From NCBI GenBank assembly GCA_900319195.1, contig ONNL01000086.1, positions 1 through 22,498 on the forward strand: a stretch of 22,498 nucleotides of DNA. Reading direction: 5' to 3'. The position numbers were made by a program, and so were the translations under genes. Source of the stretch: an uncultured Ruminococcus sp. (GTDB taxonomy: Bacteria; Bacillota; Clostridia; Oscillospirales; Ruminococcaceae). Below are positions 15,384 to 22,498 of the stretch, piece after piece (the stretch's first letter is position 1; every line of letters begins with the position of its first letter). The notes beneath the pieces were generated by a model. The model had not been told where the DNA came from, made no database searches, and was given only the letters and a program-made list of their open reading frames with translations.

Positions 15384-15412
15384 ATTGTACCACATTCTCA
15401 GCCGTTTGTCAA
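15384..15412 (-). promoter_or_regulatory. Promoter of tcdA
   Basis: On the minus strand TTGACA (15412-15407) and TACAAT (15389-15384) are 17 nt apart, with TGG before the -10 (extended -10). The tcdA start is 33 nt downstream. Confidence 0.8.
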
Positions 15413-15421
15413 TTGCACACC

Positions 15422-15450
15422 TTGACATTGCTCCGCTCTGAGTATATAAT
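15422..15450 (+). promoter_or_regulatory. Consensus promoter of the radical SAM gene
   Basis: TTGACA (15422-15427), 17-nt spacer, TATAAT (15445-15450): an exact consensus sigma-A promoter. The predicted transcript starts near 15457, at the base of a small hairpin (GTCGGC 15457-15462 with GCTGAC 15469-15474). Confidence 0.85.
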
Positions 15451-15498
15451 ATTATAGTCGGCAAAATGGCTGACATCAACTGTAAAAGAGGATAAAAA

Positions 15499-16395
15499 AT
15501 GAACGATGTATTCAGAGAATGCCGCCTTTGTCCGCGAAAATGCGGCGTTGACAGGAGCTCCGCGGCAGGCTTCTGCGGAATGGGCGCTGAGATAACTGCC
15601 GCAAAGGCTTACCTTCACAAGTGGGAGGAACCGTGCATCTCATACAAAAACGGCGCAGGCACCGTTTTTTTCTCGGGGTGCAGTCTGCACTGCAAATTCT
15701 GCCAGAATAATTACATAAGCAATGAGCTCCACGGGAAGGCTGTCTCGCCCGAGCACCTCGGGGACATCTTCCTTTCGCTCTGCGACAAGGGCGCGGACAA
15801 CATCGAGCTAGTCACTCCCACCCACTTCGTCCCCTTGATTATCGAGGCTCTCGACCGCGTAAAGCACAGGCTGAATGTCCCCGTTGTCTACAACACAGGC
15901 GGCTATGAGCTCCCCGAGACGATAAAAATGCTCGACGGCTATGTGGACATCTATTTGCCCGACATAAAACATTTCTCACCCGAGGTTTCACAGCGGTACA
16001 GCGACGCTCCTGACTACTTTGAGTGCGCTTCGGCGGCTGTCACCGAGATGTGCAGGCAGGTCGGCAAGCTCAGCTATAACTCCGAGGGCGGACTGCTCAG
16101 GGGTACGATAATCCGCCACCTTGTACTGCCGTCGCACAGGCATGACTCCATGAAAATTCTCGACTGGATAGCCGAAAACACCGACAGGGACTCCGTGCTC
16201 GTCAGCATAATGAGCCAGTACACTCCCTTCGATTTTATTCCCGACTCGCTCCCTGAGCTGAAAAGGCACGTCACCAAGCTCGAATACAACAGCGTCGTCC
16301 GTCATGCCGCGGAGCTCGGTCTCGACGGTTTCACTCAGGAGAAATCCTCGTCTGACGAAAAATACGTCCCCGACTTCGACCTCTCCGGTATATGA
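15499..16395 (+). CDS. Radical SAM protein, PflA-like (COG1313 type)
   Basis: This 298-residue radical SAM protein has the cluster-binding cysteines C61, C65 and C68 (FSGCSLHCKFCQNN). An N-terminal cysteine segment (ECRLCPRKCGVDR, then GFCGMG) precedes them, as in the COG1313 family annotated as putative pyruvate formate-lyase activating enzyme homologues. VYNTGGYE, VDIYLPDIK and IIRHLVLPSH are further family segments. True PflA proteins lack the N-terminal cysteine block, and no glycyl radical enzyme gene is nearby, so the substrate is unknown. It is monocistronic from a consensus promoter. Its last 61 nt overlap the end of the convergent Clp ATPase gene; the family-like YVPDFDLSG ending argues that this end is genuine. 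Confidence 0.88.
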   Translation: MNDVFRECRLCPRKCGVDRSSAAGFCGMGAEITAAKAYLHKWEEPCISYKNGAGTVFFSGCSLHCKFCQNNYISNELHGKAVSPEHLGDIFLSLCDKGADNIELVTPTHFVPLIIEALDRVKHRLNVPVVYNTGGYELPETIKMLDGYVDIYLPDIKHFSPEVSQRYSDAPDYFECASAAVTEMCRQVGKLSYNSEGGLLRGTIIRHLVLPSHRHDSMKILDWIAENTDRDSVLVSIMSQYTPFDFIPDSLPELKRHVTKLEYNSVVRHAAELGLDGFTQEKSSSDEKYVPDFDLSGI

Positions 16396-18740
16396 AGCAG
16401 AAGCTTCGGTGAGGTGCTGAGAACTATCCTGCCCTCAGAAGCGTCCGCACAGACCGTGTCGCCGCTGTGGACGCTCCCATCAACTATCATCTCCGCGAGC
16501 CTGTTTTCAATGAGCTCCGTGACCCTGCGCCGTATCGGTCTTGCACCGTATTTCGATGTCTCAGCGGTGTCCGCTATGAGCTTTGCGGCGCTCTGCGTGT
16601 ATTCGAGCGTTATGCCGATACCCTCCGCCCGCTTTTTCAGCTTTTCAAGCTCAAGCACACTTATCCGTGTGAGGTCGTCGTTCGATAGCGGTCGGAATAC
16701 TATCAGCTCGTCTATCCTGTTTATGAATTCGGGCGCGAACCTCCTGCGGAGAGCCTCCGAAACGCGTTCCTCGTCCGCACGGACACTGCTGCTCCCGAAG
16801 CCCATTGCCGACCGCGCAGTGAGCTCCTCCGCGCCGACGTTTGAAGTCATTATGACCATACAGCTGCGGAAGCTGACTGTCCGCATTGAAGAATCGGTGA
16901 GTATGCCGTCCTCAAGTATCTGAAGCAGAATGTTCAGTACCTCGGGGTCGGCTTTTTCAATTTCGTCGAAGAGTATCAGCGAGTACGGTGAGCGACGCAC
17001 TCTCTCGCAAAGGCTGTCCGAGCTGTCGTCGTAGCCTGCATATCCTGGAGGAGCTCCTATAAGGCGCGAAACAGAGTGCTTCTCCATGTATTCGGACATA
17101 TCGACGCGGATAAGGCTCTTTTCCGATCCGAATACCTCGGCACATACCGCCCTTGCGAGCTCTGTCTTGCCGATACCCGTCGGACCTGCAAACAAAAATG
17201 AAGCGGCAGGTCTGCTGCTGTCACGAAGTCCCGAGCGTGAACGGCACACAGCGTCCGTTACCTTCTGCACAGCCTCGTCGTGACCTGCGACCCTTGCCGA
17301 GAGCCGCTCCCCGAGTGACAGAATGCGTCCGCTGTCGTCGGCAGTGATGCGTCCCGAGGGTATGCCTGTTTTCATGGCTATGACCCTGCTGATGTCCGCC
17401 TCGGAGAGAGTCGGCGATCTGCCCTCAGAGACAGCATTGCAGACATTTTCGGTGGTGAGCTTTCTGTCCCTCATGTCGATAATACCGCTGTCAGACACGA
17501 GAAAGCAGCGGCTCCCGCGGAGCTTTGCACACGCGCAGGCTTCGTCGAGCACGTCAAGTGCCTTATCGGGCATGGAGCGTCCGCTGATATACCGCTCCGA
17601 CATTTTTACCGAGAGCGTCAGCATTTCGTCACTTATCCCGACACCGTGGAATTTCTCGTAGTTCGGGCGAAGTCCCCTCAGTATGTCAATGCACGCGCTC
17701 TCGTCGGGCTCGGCAATTTTTACAGGCTGAAAGCGGCGCTCGAGAGCGGAGTCCTTTTCGATTGACTTCCTGTACTCGTCAAAGGTCGTCGCACCTATCA
17801 CTTGCAGCTCTCCGCGGGCAAGCTTCGGCTTCATGATGTTTGCGGCGTCGATAGCTCCCTCTGCCGCTCCTGCGCCGACTATGGAGTGTATCTCGTCAAT
17901 GAAGAGGATGATGTTGCCTGCTCTCACAGCCTCGTCAATACAGGCACGGACGCGCTCCTCGAAGTCTCCGCGGTACTTTGCTCCCGAGAGCAGCGACGCG
18001 AGGTCAAGCGAGAATATCGACCTGTCCTTCAGGGACGGCGGTACAAGACCTCGCACAAAAAGCTCCGCGACACCCTCGACTATTGCCGTTTTCCCGACTC
18101 CAGCCTCACCGATGAGACAGGGGTTGTTTTTTCTGCGGCGCGAGAGTATCTGCAATATCCGCTCCACCTCGGACTGCCTGCCGATAAGCCTGTCGTTTTT
18201 CCTGACCACAGCAATGTCCGTGAGGTCACGTCCGTAGTGGTAGAGGTTCGGGCACTGCGACTGTCGGGGCTTTGCGGCACTGCGTATGCCCTGCTGTATC
18301 TCGTCCGAGAGTGGCATTTTTAGTCCCTCACAGATACCGCTGAGACTGCCGCCGATATTTACGATAGTGGTGCACGCGGAGCAGCTGCCCTCCTTTAAAA
18401 GTGCGGCGAGCAAATGGAGCGGCTGGACCTGTTTTTTCCCTTCATGTCGGGCAATGTCGTGCGAGTCGTCAAGTATTCTCGTGAGCGAGCCTGTGAAGAA
18501 CTGCCTGCCGAGAACGGTAGGCGTACCCTGACCGATATTTGCAGTGATTTCGTCCCTTACCGCGTCATAGCTCACTCCGTTGTTATACAGCAGTGTGCTT
18601 AGCTGCGGCACCTCTCCGTCCGTCATGGCGAGCAGGATATGCTCCGTCCCGACATAAGTGTGACCGAGCTCCGAAGCCGCTGAAACGGCATTGTCTAATA
18701 TTCCTTCCGTCTGTGGTGACATCTTCTCTGAGTTGAACAT
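16335..18740 (-). CDS. ClpC/ClpA-type AAA+ ATPase
   Basis: This 801-residue unfoldase would deliver substrates to ClpP. It has an N-terminal Clp_N domain (about 5-145), a first AAA+ module with Walker A GEAGVGKT (211-218), Walker B LFIDE (279-283) and pore loop KYRGDFEER, and a second with GPTGIGKT (519-526), LILFDE (588-593) and GYAGY. MGF at 646-648 fits the ClpP-docking loop. Only about 60 residues separate the modules (405-465), with no clear coiled-coil middle domain, so it lies between ClpC and ClpA in design. AGGAGG precedes the ATG; no good -35 was found. The last 20 codons overlap the convergent radical SAM gene. The name clpC or clpA is left open. Confidence 0.9.
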   Translation of the reverse strand: MFNSEKMSPQTEGILDNAVSAASELGHTYVGTEHILLAMTDGEVPQLSTLLYNNGVSYDAVRDEITANIGQGTPTVLGRQFFTGSLTRILDDSHDIARHEGKKQVQPLHLLAALLKEGSCSACTTIVNIGGSLSGICEGLKMPLSDEIQQGIRSAAKPRQSQCPNLYHYGRDLTDIAVVRKNDRLIGRQSEVERILQILSRRRKNNPCLIGEAGVGKTAIVEGVAELFVRGLVPPSLKDRSIFSLDLASLLSGAKYRGDFEERVRACIDEAVRAGNIILFIDEIHSIVGAGAAEGAIDAANIMKPKLARGELQVIGATTFDEYRKSIEKDSALERRFQPVKIAEPDESACIDILRGLRPNYEKFHGVGISDEMLTLSVKMSERYISGRSMPDKALDVLDEACACAKLRGSRCFLVSDSGIIDMRDRKLTTENVCNAVSEGRSPTLSEADISRVIAMKTGIPSGRITADDSGRILSLGERLSARVAGHDEAVQKVTDAVCRSRSGLRDSSRPAASFLFAGPTGIGKTELARAVCAEVFGSEKSLIRVDMSEYMEKHSVSRLIGAPPGYAGYDDSSDSLCERVRRSPYSLILFDEIEKADPEVLNILLQILEDGILTDSSMRTVSFRSCMVIMTSNVGAEELTARSAMGFGSSSVRADEERVSEALRRRFAPEFINRIDELIVFRPLSNDDLTRISVLELEKLKKRAEGIGITLEYTQSAAKLIADTAETSKYGARPIRRRVTELIENRLAEMIVDGSVHSGDTVCADASEGRIVLSTSPKLLLHIPERSKSGTYFSSDEDFS

Positions 18741-18826
18741 TTTGCTGCCTCCTGATTATTTATCTTATATTATTATGCCACCTCTGTGGCGCGATAACTG
18801 TCGAAAAAATCAACCGCCGAAAAAAC

Positions 18827-18855
18827 TTGTAACACTTTTTCGCCGCTGTCATAAT
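18827..18855 (+). promoter_or_regulatory. Promoter of the cysteine-rich microprotein gene
   Basis: TTGTAA (18827-18832), 17-nt spacer, CATAAT (18850-18855), with TG one base before the -10. It is 56 nt upstream of the start codon. Confidence 0.55.
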
Positions 18856-18911
18856 ATGTACTATGAAGCGCAGCAAATGTGCTTTAAATAACTCATCAAG
18901 GAGTGCTTATT

Positions 18912-19046
18912 ATGTGTAATTCATGCTTTGGCGGAAACAATTGCTGGTGGATCATCCTTCTCATCCTCATCTTCATTATGATGGGCTCGTGCGGCTGCGG
19001 AAACGGCTGTGGCAACGACAACAACGGCTGCGGCTGTGGCTGCTGA
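18912..19046 (+). CDS. Cysteine/glycine-rich single-span microprotein
   Basis: This 44-residue open frame has an AAGGAG site (18898-18903) 8 nt before its ATG and a promoter upstream. It starts MCNSCFGGNNC, has one hydrophobic helix (WWIILLILIFIMMG, 12-25) and ends in a Cys-Gly-Asn repeat (GCGNGCGNDNNGCGCGC). Nine of 44 residues are cysteine. It could be a membrane-anchored metal-binding or redox-sensitive peptide, or resemble the small glycine-rich proteins of spore-forming Firmicutes. No function is known to me. It appears monocistronic and is followed 20 nt later by the composite repeat, copy 2. Confidence 0.7.
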   Translation: MCNSCFGGNNCWWIILLILIFIMMGSCGCGNGCGNDNNGCGCGC

Positions 19047-19066
19047 TCTTGAAGGCATGATGTAGG

Positions 19067-19214
19067 TTTTATCGGGGGAAAACTTTCTGAGGAAAGCTTT
19101 TCCCCCGTATCCCCCTTTCAAAGACTTTAAACTGAAAATTCCGTCTGACATGGCACATATCTTACTTGAAAAGTAAGGCGAAGCTTCAATGTGTGCCCTG
19201 TCAGGCGGAATTTT
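19067..19214 (+). repeat. Composite palindromic 3' element, copy 2
   Basis: Block (19067-19129): TTTTATC, then a hairpin of GGGGGAAAACTTTC (19074-19087) with GAAAG, a bulged C and TTTTCCCCC (19092-19106), then TATCCCCCTTTC and AAGACTTTA. The palindrome follows: left arm 19135-19158 (AAAATTCCGTCTGACA...) pairs with right arm 19189-19214, with wobbles and a small bulge. Inside is a perfect 7-bp stem, CTTACTT/AAGTAAG (19161-19177). Total length is 148 nt. The block matches copies 1 and 3 and lies 20 nt after the stop of the gene it follows. Confidence 0.78.
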
Positions 19215-19418
19215 GAATTATGACTCAGCAAGAAGACAGAGGGAAGGCTCGCTCACAGAGTCACCCACGATAAAGCTGCATGAACCTCCACAACTATGTC
19301 GGCTTTTCTGTTCAGCGTGTATCATCAGCAACATGAAAAAAGTGTTATTAAATTATGTCCGTTTTGTTGATTTTCAACTAAAATTTACTTATTGCAGCAA
19401 AATGCATAGTCTTCTCCG
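19215..19418. other. Gene-free spacer before the dockerin enzyme gene
   Basis: Nothing definite was found here: no convincing coding frame with a ribosome binding site, no tRNA and no riboswitch I recognise. Together with the repeat before it and the promoter and leader after it, it makes up the 493-nt gap between genes. Confidence 0.5.
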
Positions 19419-19447
19419 TTGACAACAAATTCATTTTGTGATATACT
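19419..19447 (+). promoter_or_regulatory. Promoter of the dockerin enzyme gene
   Basis: TTGACA (19419-19424), 17-nt spacer, TATACT (19442-19447), with TG before the -10. The leader of about 85 nt contains a hairpin: AATATTGC (19461-19468) with GCGATATT (19478-19485). Confidence 0.8.
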
Positions 19448-19539
19448 TTAAGAAGATATGAATATTGCATATAAATTGCGATATTACGGGAAAAATTATA
19501 TTAACAATAGCACTTTTTTATCAAAAAGGGGGAATTTTT

Positions 19540-22461
19540 ATGAAAAAAGTCCTATCCGTACTCCTTGCCGCTGCAATGGCGACAGGTGCGGCGACTGCTT
19601 CTGCACCCAAGGCAGTCAGGGCTGAAAATCCGCTGGCTCAGAACGTCTACACGGCTGACCCTGCACCAATGGTCTACAACGACACCGTCTACCTCTACAC
19701 CAGCCACGACGCTGACACGCTCATCGACAATTTCTACACCATGCCGAACTGGCAGTGCTACTCGTCCACAGACATGAAAAACTGGACGCACCACGGCACT
19801 ATCATGGAGGGTACCGATTTTTCTTGGGCGAAGGAGAACAGTGCGTGGGCGGTGCAGTGTATCGAGCGAAACGGCAAATTCTATCTCTATGCACCGCTTG
19901 AGGTCGCGGCAGGCGGCGGACGCGGCATAGGTGTTGCCGTTGCCGACAGTCCCGAGGGACCGTTCAGGGACGCTATCGGAAAGCCGCTTGTGGGACCCAA
20001 CTGGGACTACATCGACCCTACCGTATACATTGACGATGACGGTCAGGCTTACCTGTATTTCGGCAATCCCAGCCTCTATTACGTGAAGCTCAACGACGAC
20101 ATGATCTCCTATTCGGGCAGTATTGTAAAGACTGACATGGATAAATTCAACACAAACGGCACCAAGTATACAGAGGGACCGTGGTTCTATAAGCGCGACG
20201 GAAAGTATTACATGGTATACGCAAGTCAGGGAGTGCCCGAGTCGATTTCCTACTCGATGAGCGATTCCCCGACGGGACCGTGGACTCCGAAGGGCGTTAT
20301 CATGCCGAGCGGACAGGCGGGACTCTCGTTCACTATCCACTCGGGTATCTGCGATTACAAGGACCACTCCTACTTCTTCTATCACAATCAGAAGCTCTCG
20401 TCGAACGGCTTCCAGCGCTCAGTTGCGGTCGAGGAATTCACGTACAATTCCGACGGCACTATCCCAAAGATATTGCAGACCGATAACGGTCCCGACCAGC
20501 TCGAGAGCCTTGACCCGTTCACAAGGTGCGAGGGCGAGACAGCCTGCTATGAATCGGGCGTTGAGACCGAGAAGTGCAGTGAGGGCGGCATGGACGCCTG
20601 CAACATAGAAAACGGCGACTACATAAAGGTCGCAGGAGTTAATTTTGCCGAGGGTGCTGAGAAATTCACAGTCAGCGCGGCTTCAGCTACGGACGGCGGC
20701 AGTATCGAGCTCAGGCTCGACAAAAAGGACGGCACACTCATCGGTACCTGCGATATTTCCGGCACTGACGGCTGGCAGAAATGGCAGGAGTTCACCTGCG
20801 ACACCGACGTATCGGGCGAGCACGACCTCTACCTCGTATTCAAGGGAGGAAGCGGCTACCTGTTCAATGTGGACTGGTGGAAGTTCGACGGCGCAGGCTC
20901 GGCTTCACAGGGTTCATCAGACGAATCGGGAATACTGTTCAGCAGCAGCTTTGAAAAGGGGATTGACAGCTGGTCGGGACGCGGCTCTGCGTCCGTGGCG
21001 CTCTCCTCCGACGAGGCATATAATAGCGGTAAATCGGCATATGTAACAGGCAGAGAGGCGGCTTGGAACGGTATCGGAAAGAACCTTCCAACGTCAAAGT
21101 TCAAGGCAGGACAGACATACAGCTTCTCGTCCGAGGTCAAGTACACCTCCGGACCAGACGCGGCACTGTTCCACTACACGCTTTCATATAAGGGCAGCGA
21201 CGACGTTGTCCGCTATAAGAAGATAGACTCCCAGACGGTAGAAAAGGGAAAATGGGCACAGCTCTGCAATAAGAGCTTCACTATCCCGAGCGACGCTTCC
21301 GAGGCTTACATCTATGTTGAGACCGAGGGCAGCGGTACAGCGAACCTCAGTTTCTATGTTGACGACCTTGTGGGAGCAGTAGAGAATACCGAGATCGAGG
21401 GTGCAGGCAGGTCACCGCTTGCTGCATATATCCCTGCGGGCGACGTAAACTGCAACGGACGCATTGACATTCTTGACCTTGCTGCTGCACGAAAGGGACT
21501 CATAAGCGGATTTGACAAGTCCTTCTATGCGACGGCGGCAGATGCTGATAAGAGCGGCGAGTGTCAGGTGAACGACATCGTCCTCATTAATGAGTACCTC
21601 CTCGGGCTCACGACAGAGTTCCCTGATAATACTCCCGTGCCTCCTGTTTCAGACTATGAATACGACCCTGCTGTTTCCTATAAGGAAGCTCCCTCCGACT
21701 ATTACAGGAAGGACTGTCAGCAGGCAGGCAGAGTCATAAAGGAGACCTATACGGGCATTAACGGACAGAATACTCTCAATGTGTACCTGCCCTATAACTA
21801 CGACCCCGAAAAGAAATACAACATCTTCTACCTCATGCACGGCGGCGGAGAGAATGAAAACACAGTCTTCGGAACAGATGTTGAATTCGACAGAATGCTC
21901 GACCACATGATAATGAACAACGAGATAGACCCGATGATAGTTGTTACACCTACGTTCAATAAGGCATCGGCTGAGAAGGTATGGGACGAGGTAAAGCAGA
22001 GCATAGTGCCTTTTGTCGAGAGCAAGTATTCCACCTATGCCGAGAATACGACTCCCGAGGGACTTGAAGCTTCAAGAATGCACAGAGCATACGGTGGCTT
22101 CTCAATGGGCGCAGGCTCGACATGGAACGTCCTCATAAACGATATCAACTATTTCGGCTATTTCATGCCCCTAAGCGGTCATTGCTGGGGCGGAGCACAG
22201 GCTGTTATCAACGCTGTTGAGGGCTCGAAGTATAAGAATTCGACCTATATCTTCGCGGCAACAGGTACAGAGGACATTGCATACGGCAATATGGTGCCGC
22301 TTATAAACTCGCTGAAGAATTCCTCGACATTCACCTATACATCGGACTTCTCCAAGGGTAATCTCTACTTCCTCGAAGCTCAGGGCAATACTCACTGGTG
22401 GGGCGTTGTTAGACACTATATCTACGACGGACTCCCGTCGTTCTTCCACGAGGGACAGTAA
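19540..22461 (+). CDS. Secreted cellulosomal GH43-CBM6-CBM22-dockerin-CE1 enzyme
   Basis: This 973-residue secreted enzyme probably acts on arabinoxylan. A signal peptide (1-28, ending ASAPKAVRA) leads to a GH43 module (about 30-325). Its likely catalytic residues are Asp40 (DPAPMVYND), Asp159 (YIDPTVYIDDDG) and Glu212 (YTEGPWFY), as in arabinofuranosidases and xylosidases. A CBM6-like module (about 327-450) and a CBM22-like module (about 464-612) follow. The type I dockerin (632-692) has two calcium loops (635-646, 668-679). A CE1-type esterase (about 705-970) has Ser855 in GFSMG, with Asp912 and His952 as likely triad partners. ATG 19540 is set by AAGGGGG at a 7-nt spacing; the frame extends 25 codons upstream without such a site. 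Module families are from memory of their signatures. Confidence 0.92.
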   Translation: MKKVLSVLLAAAMATGAATASAPKAVRAENPLAQNVYTADPAPMVYNDTVYLYTSHDADTLIDNFYTMPNWQCYSSTDMKNWTHHGTIMEGTDFSWAKENSAWAVQCIERNGKFYLYAPLEVAAGGGRGIGVAVADSPEGPFRDAIGKPLVGPNWDYIDPTVYIDDDGQAYLYFGNPSLYYVKLNDDMISYSGSIVKTDMDKFNTNGTKYTEGPWFYKRDGKYYMVYASQGVPESISYSMSDSPTGPWTPKGVIMPSGQAGLSFTIHSGICDYKDHSYFFYHNQKLSSNGFQRSVAVEEFTYNSDGTIPKILQTDNGPDQLESLDPFTRCEGETACYESGVETEKCSEGGMDACNIENGDYIKVAGVNFAEGAEKFTVSAASATDGGSIELRLDKKDGTLIGTCDISGTDGWQKWQEFTCDTDVSGEHDLYLVFKGGSGYLFNVDWWKFDGAGSASQGSSDESGILFSSSFEKGIDSWSGRGSASVALSSDEAYNSGKSAYVTGREAAWNGIGKNLPTSKFKAGQTYSFSSEVKYTSGPDAALFHYTLSYKGSDDVVRYKKIDSQTVEKGKWAQLCNKSFTIPSDASEAYIYVETEGSGTANLSFYVDDLVGAVENTEIEGAGRSPLAAYIPAGDVNCNGRIDILDLAAARKGLISGFDKSFYATAADADKSGECQVNDIVLINEYLLGLTTEFPDNTPVPPVSDYEYDPAVSYKEAPSDYYRKDCQQAGRVIKETYTGINGQNTLNVYLPYNYDPEKKYNIFYLMHGGGENENTVFGTDVEFDRMLDHMIMNNEIDPMIVVTPTFNKASAEKVWDEVKQSIVPFVESKYSTYAENTTPEGLEASRMHRAYGGFSMGAGSTWNVLINDINYFGYFMPLSGHCWGGAQAVINAVEGSKYKNSTYIFAATGTEDIAYGNMVPLINSLKNSSTFTYTSDFSKGNLYFLEAQGNTHWWGVVRHYIYDGLPSFFHEGQ

Positions 22462-22475
22462 AACTTATATACGTA

Positions 22476-22498
22476 TTTATTGGGGGAAAACTTTCTGA
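22476..22498 (+). repeat. Composite palindromic 3' element, copy 3, cut by window end
   Basis: TTTATTGGGGG followed by AAAACTTTCTGA matches the start of copy 2 at 22 of 23 positions. It begins 14 nt after the stop codon of the dockerin enzyme gene. The remainder lies outside the window. Confidence 0.7.

Noticed and set aside
18741..18826. CtsR operator or clear promoter upstream of the Clp ATPase gene
   Set aside because: A TGG-CATAAT extended -10 is present on the minus strand, but there is no -35 at 17 nt and no tandem GGTCAAA repeat.
19552..20385. Long open frame (277 codons) on the minus strand inside the dockerin enzyme gene
   Set aside because: It is an antisense shadow of a clear multi-domain gene, with no recognisable domain and no ribosome binding site.
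1..22498. CRISPR array, tRNA, rRNA, insertion sequence or prophage genes
   Set aside because: I saw no regularly spaced direct repeats, no tRNA cloverleaf, and no transposase, integrase or phage protein in any supported frame.

Overview
The window looks like chromosome of a Gram-positive, cellulosome-producing member of Ruminococcus or a close relative. The main reason is the last gene: a secreted enzyme with an internal type I dockerin, a GH43 module, two carbohydrate-binding modules and an esterase. Such combinations are typical of fibre-degrading ruminococci such as R. flavefaciens and R. champanellensis. The gene order rplS-lepB-rbgA-rnhB-yraN, the order tig-clpP-clpX, strong AGGAGG-type ribosome binding sites and TTGACA/TATAAT promoters also fit Firmicutes (class Clostridia). 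The species cannot be fixed from the sequence alone.

Layout. Positions 1-95 hold the 3' end of an upstream unit. A compact + strand operon (223-4680) follows a promoter at 165-193. It contains a DUF896 protein, cytidine deaminase, two GNAT acetyltransferases, a B12-binding radical SAM protein with its usual partner protein, and a small membrane-protein gene broken by one in-frame TGA. rplS (ribosomal protein L19) comes next, with its own promoter, a long structured leader and a terminator. A second tight operon (5432-10869) encodes two signal peptidases I, the ribosome-assembly GTPase RbgA, RNase HII, YraN, threonine synthase and a metallophosphoesterase. tig-clpP-clpX (10973-14273) is a protein-folding and proteolysis cluster. 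tcdA (- strand) and a radical SAM gene (+ strand) diverge from back-to-back near-consensus promoters. The radical SAM gene converges on, and overlaps by 61 nt, a ClpC/ClpA-type ATPase gene (- strand). A 44-residue cysteine- and glycine-rich membrane microprotein (18912-19046) and the 973-residue xylan-degrading enzyme (19540-22461) complete the window.

Most of the genes are housekeeping: translation, ribosome assembly, protein export, folding and degradation. The last gene is accessory: GH43, CBM6-like and CBM22-like modules, dockerin and CE1 esterase together suggest cellulosomal attack on substituted xylan.

The most unusual signal is not a gene. A composite element of about 147 nt lies 14-23 nt after the stop codons of three unrelated genes: tcdA, the microprotein gene and the dockerin enzyme gene (this last copy is cut by the window end). 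All copies point the same way relative to the gene they follow. Each has a conserved G-rich hairpin block. In the two complete copies this is followed by a long palindrome whose arms differ completely in sequence while pairing is kept. This suggests a structured RNA or palindromic mobile repeat. Other points worth checking are the in-frame TGA, the overprinted ClpC tail, the missing ClpC middle domain and the microprotein.
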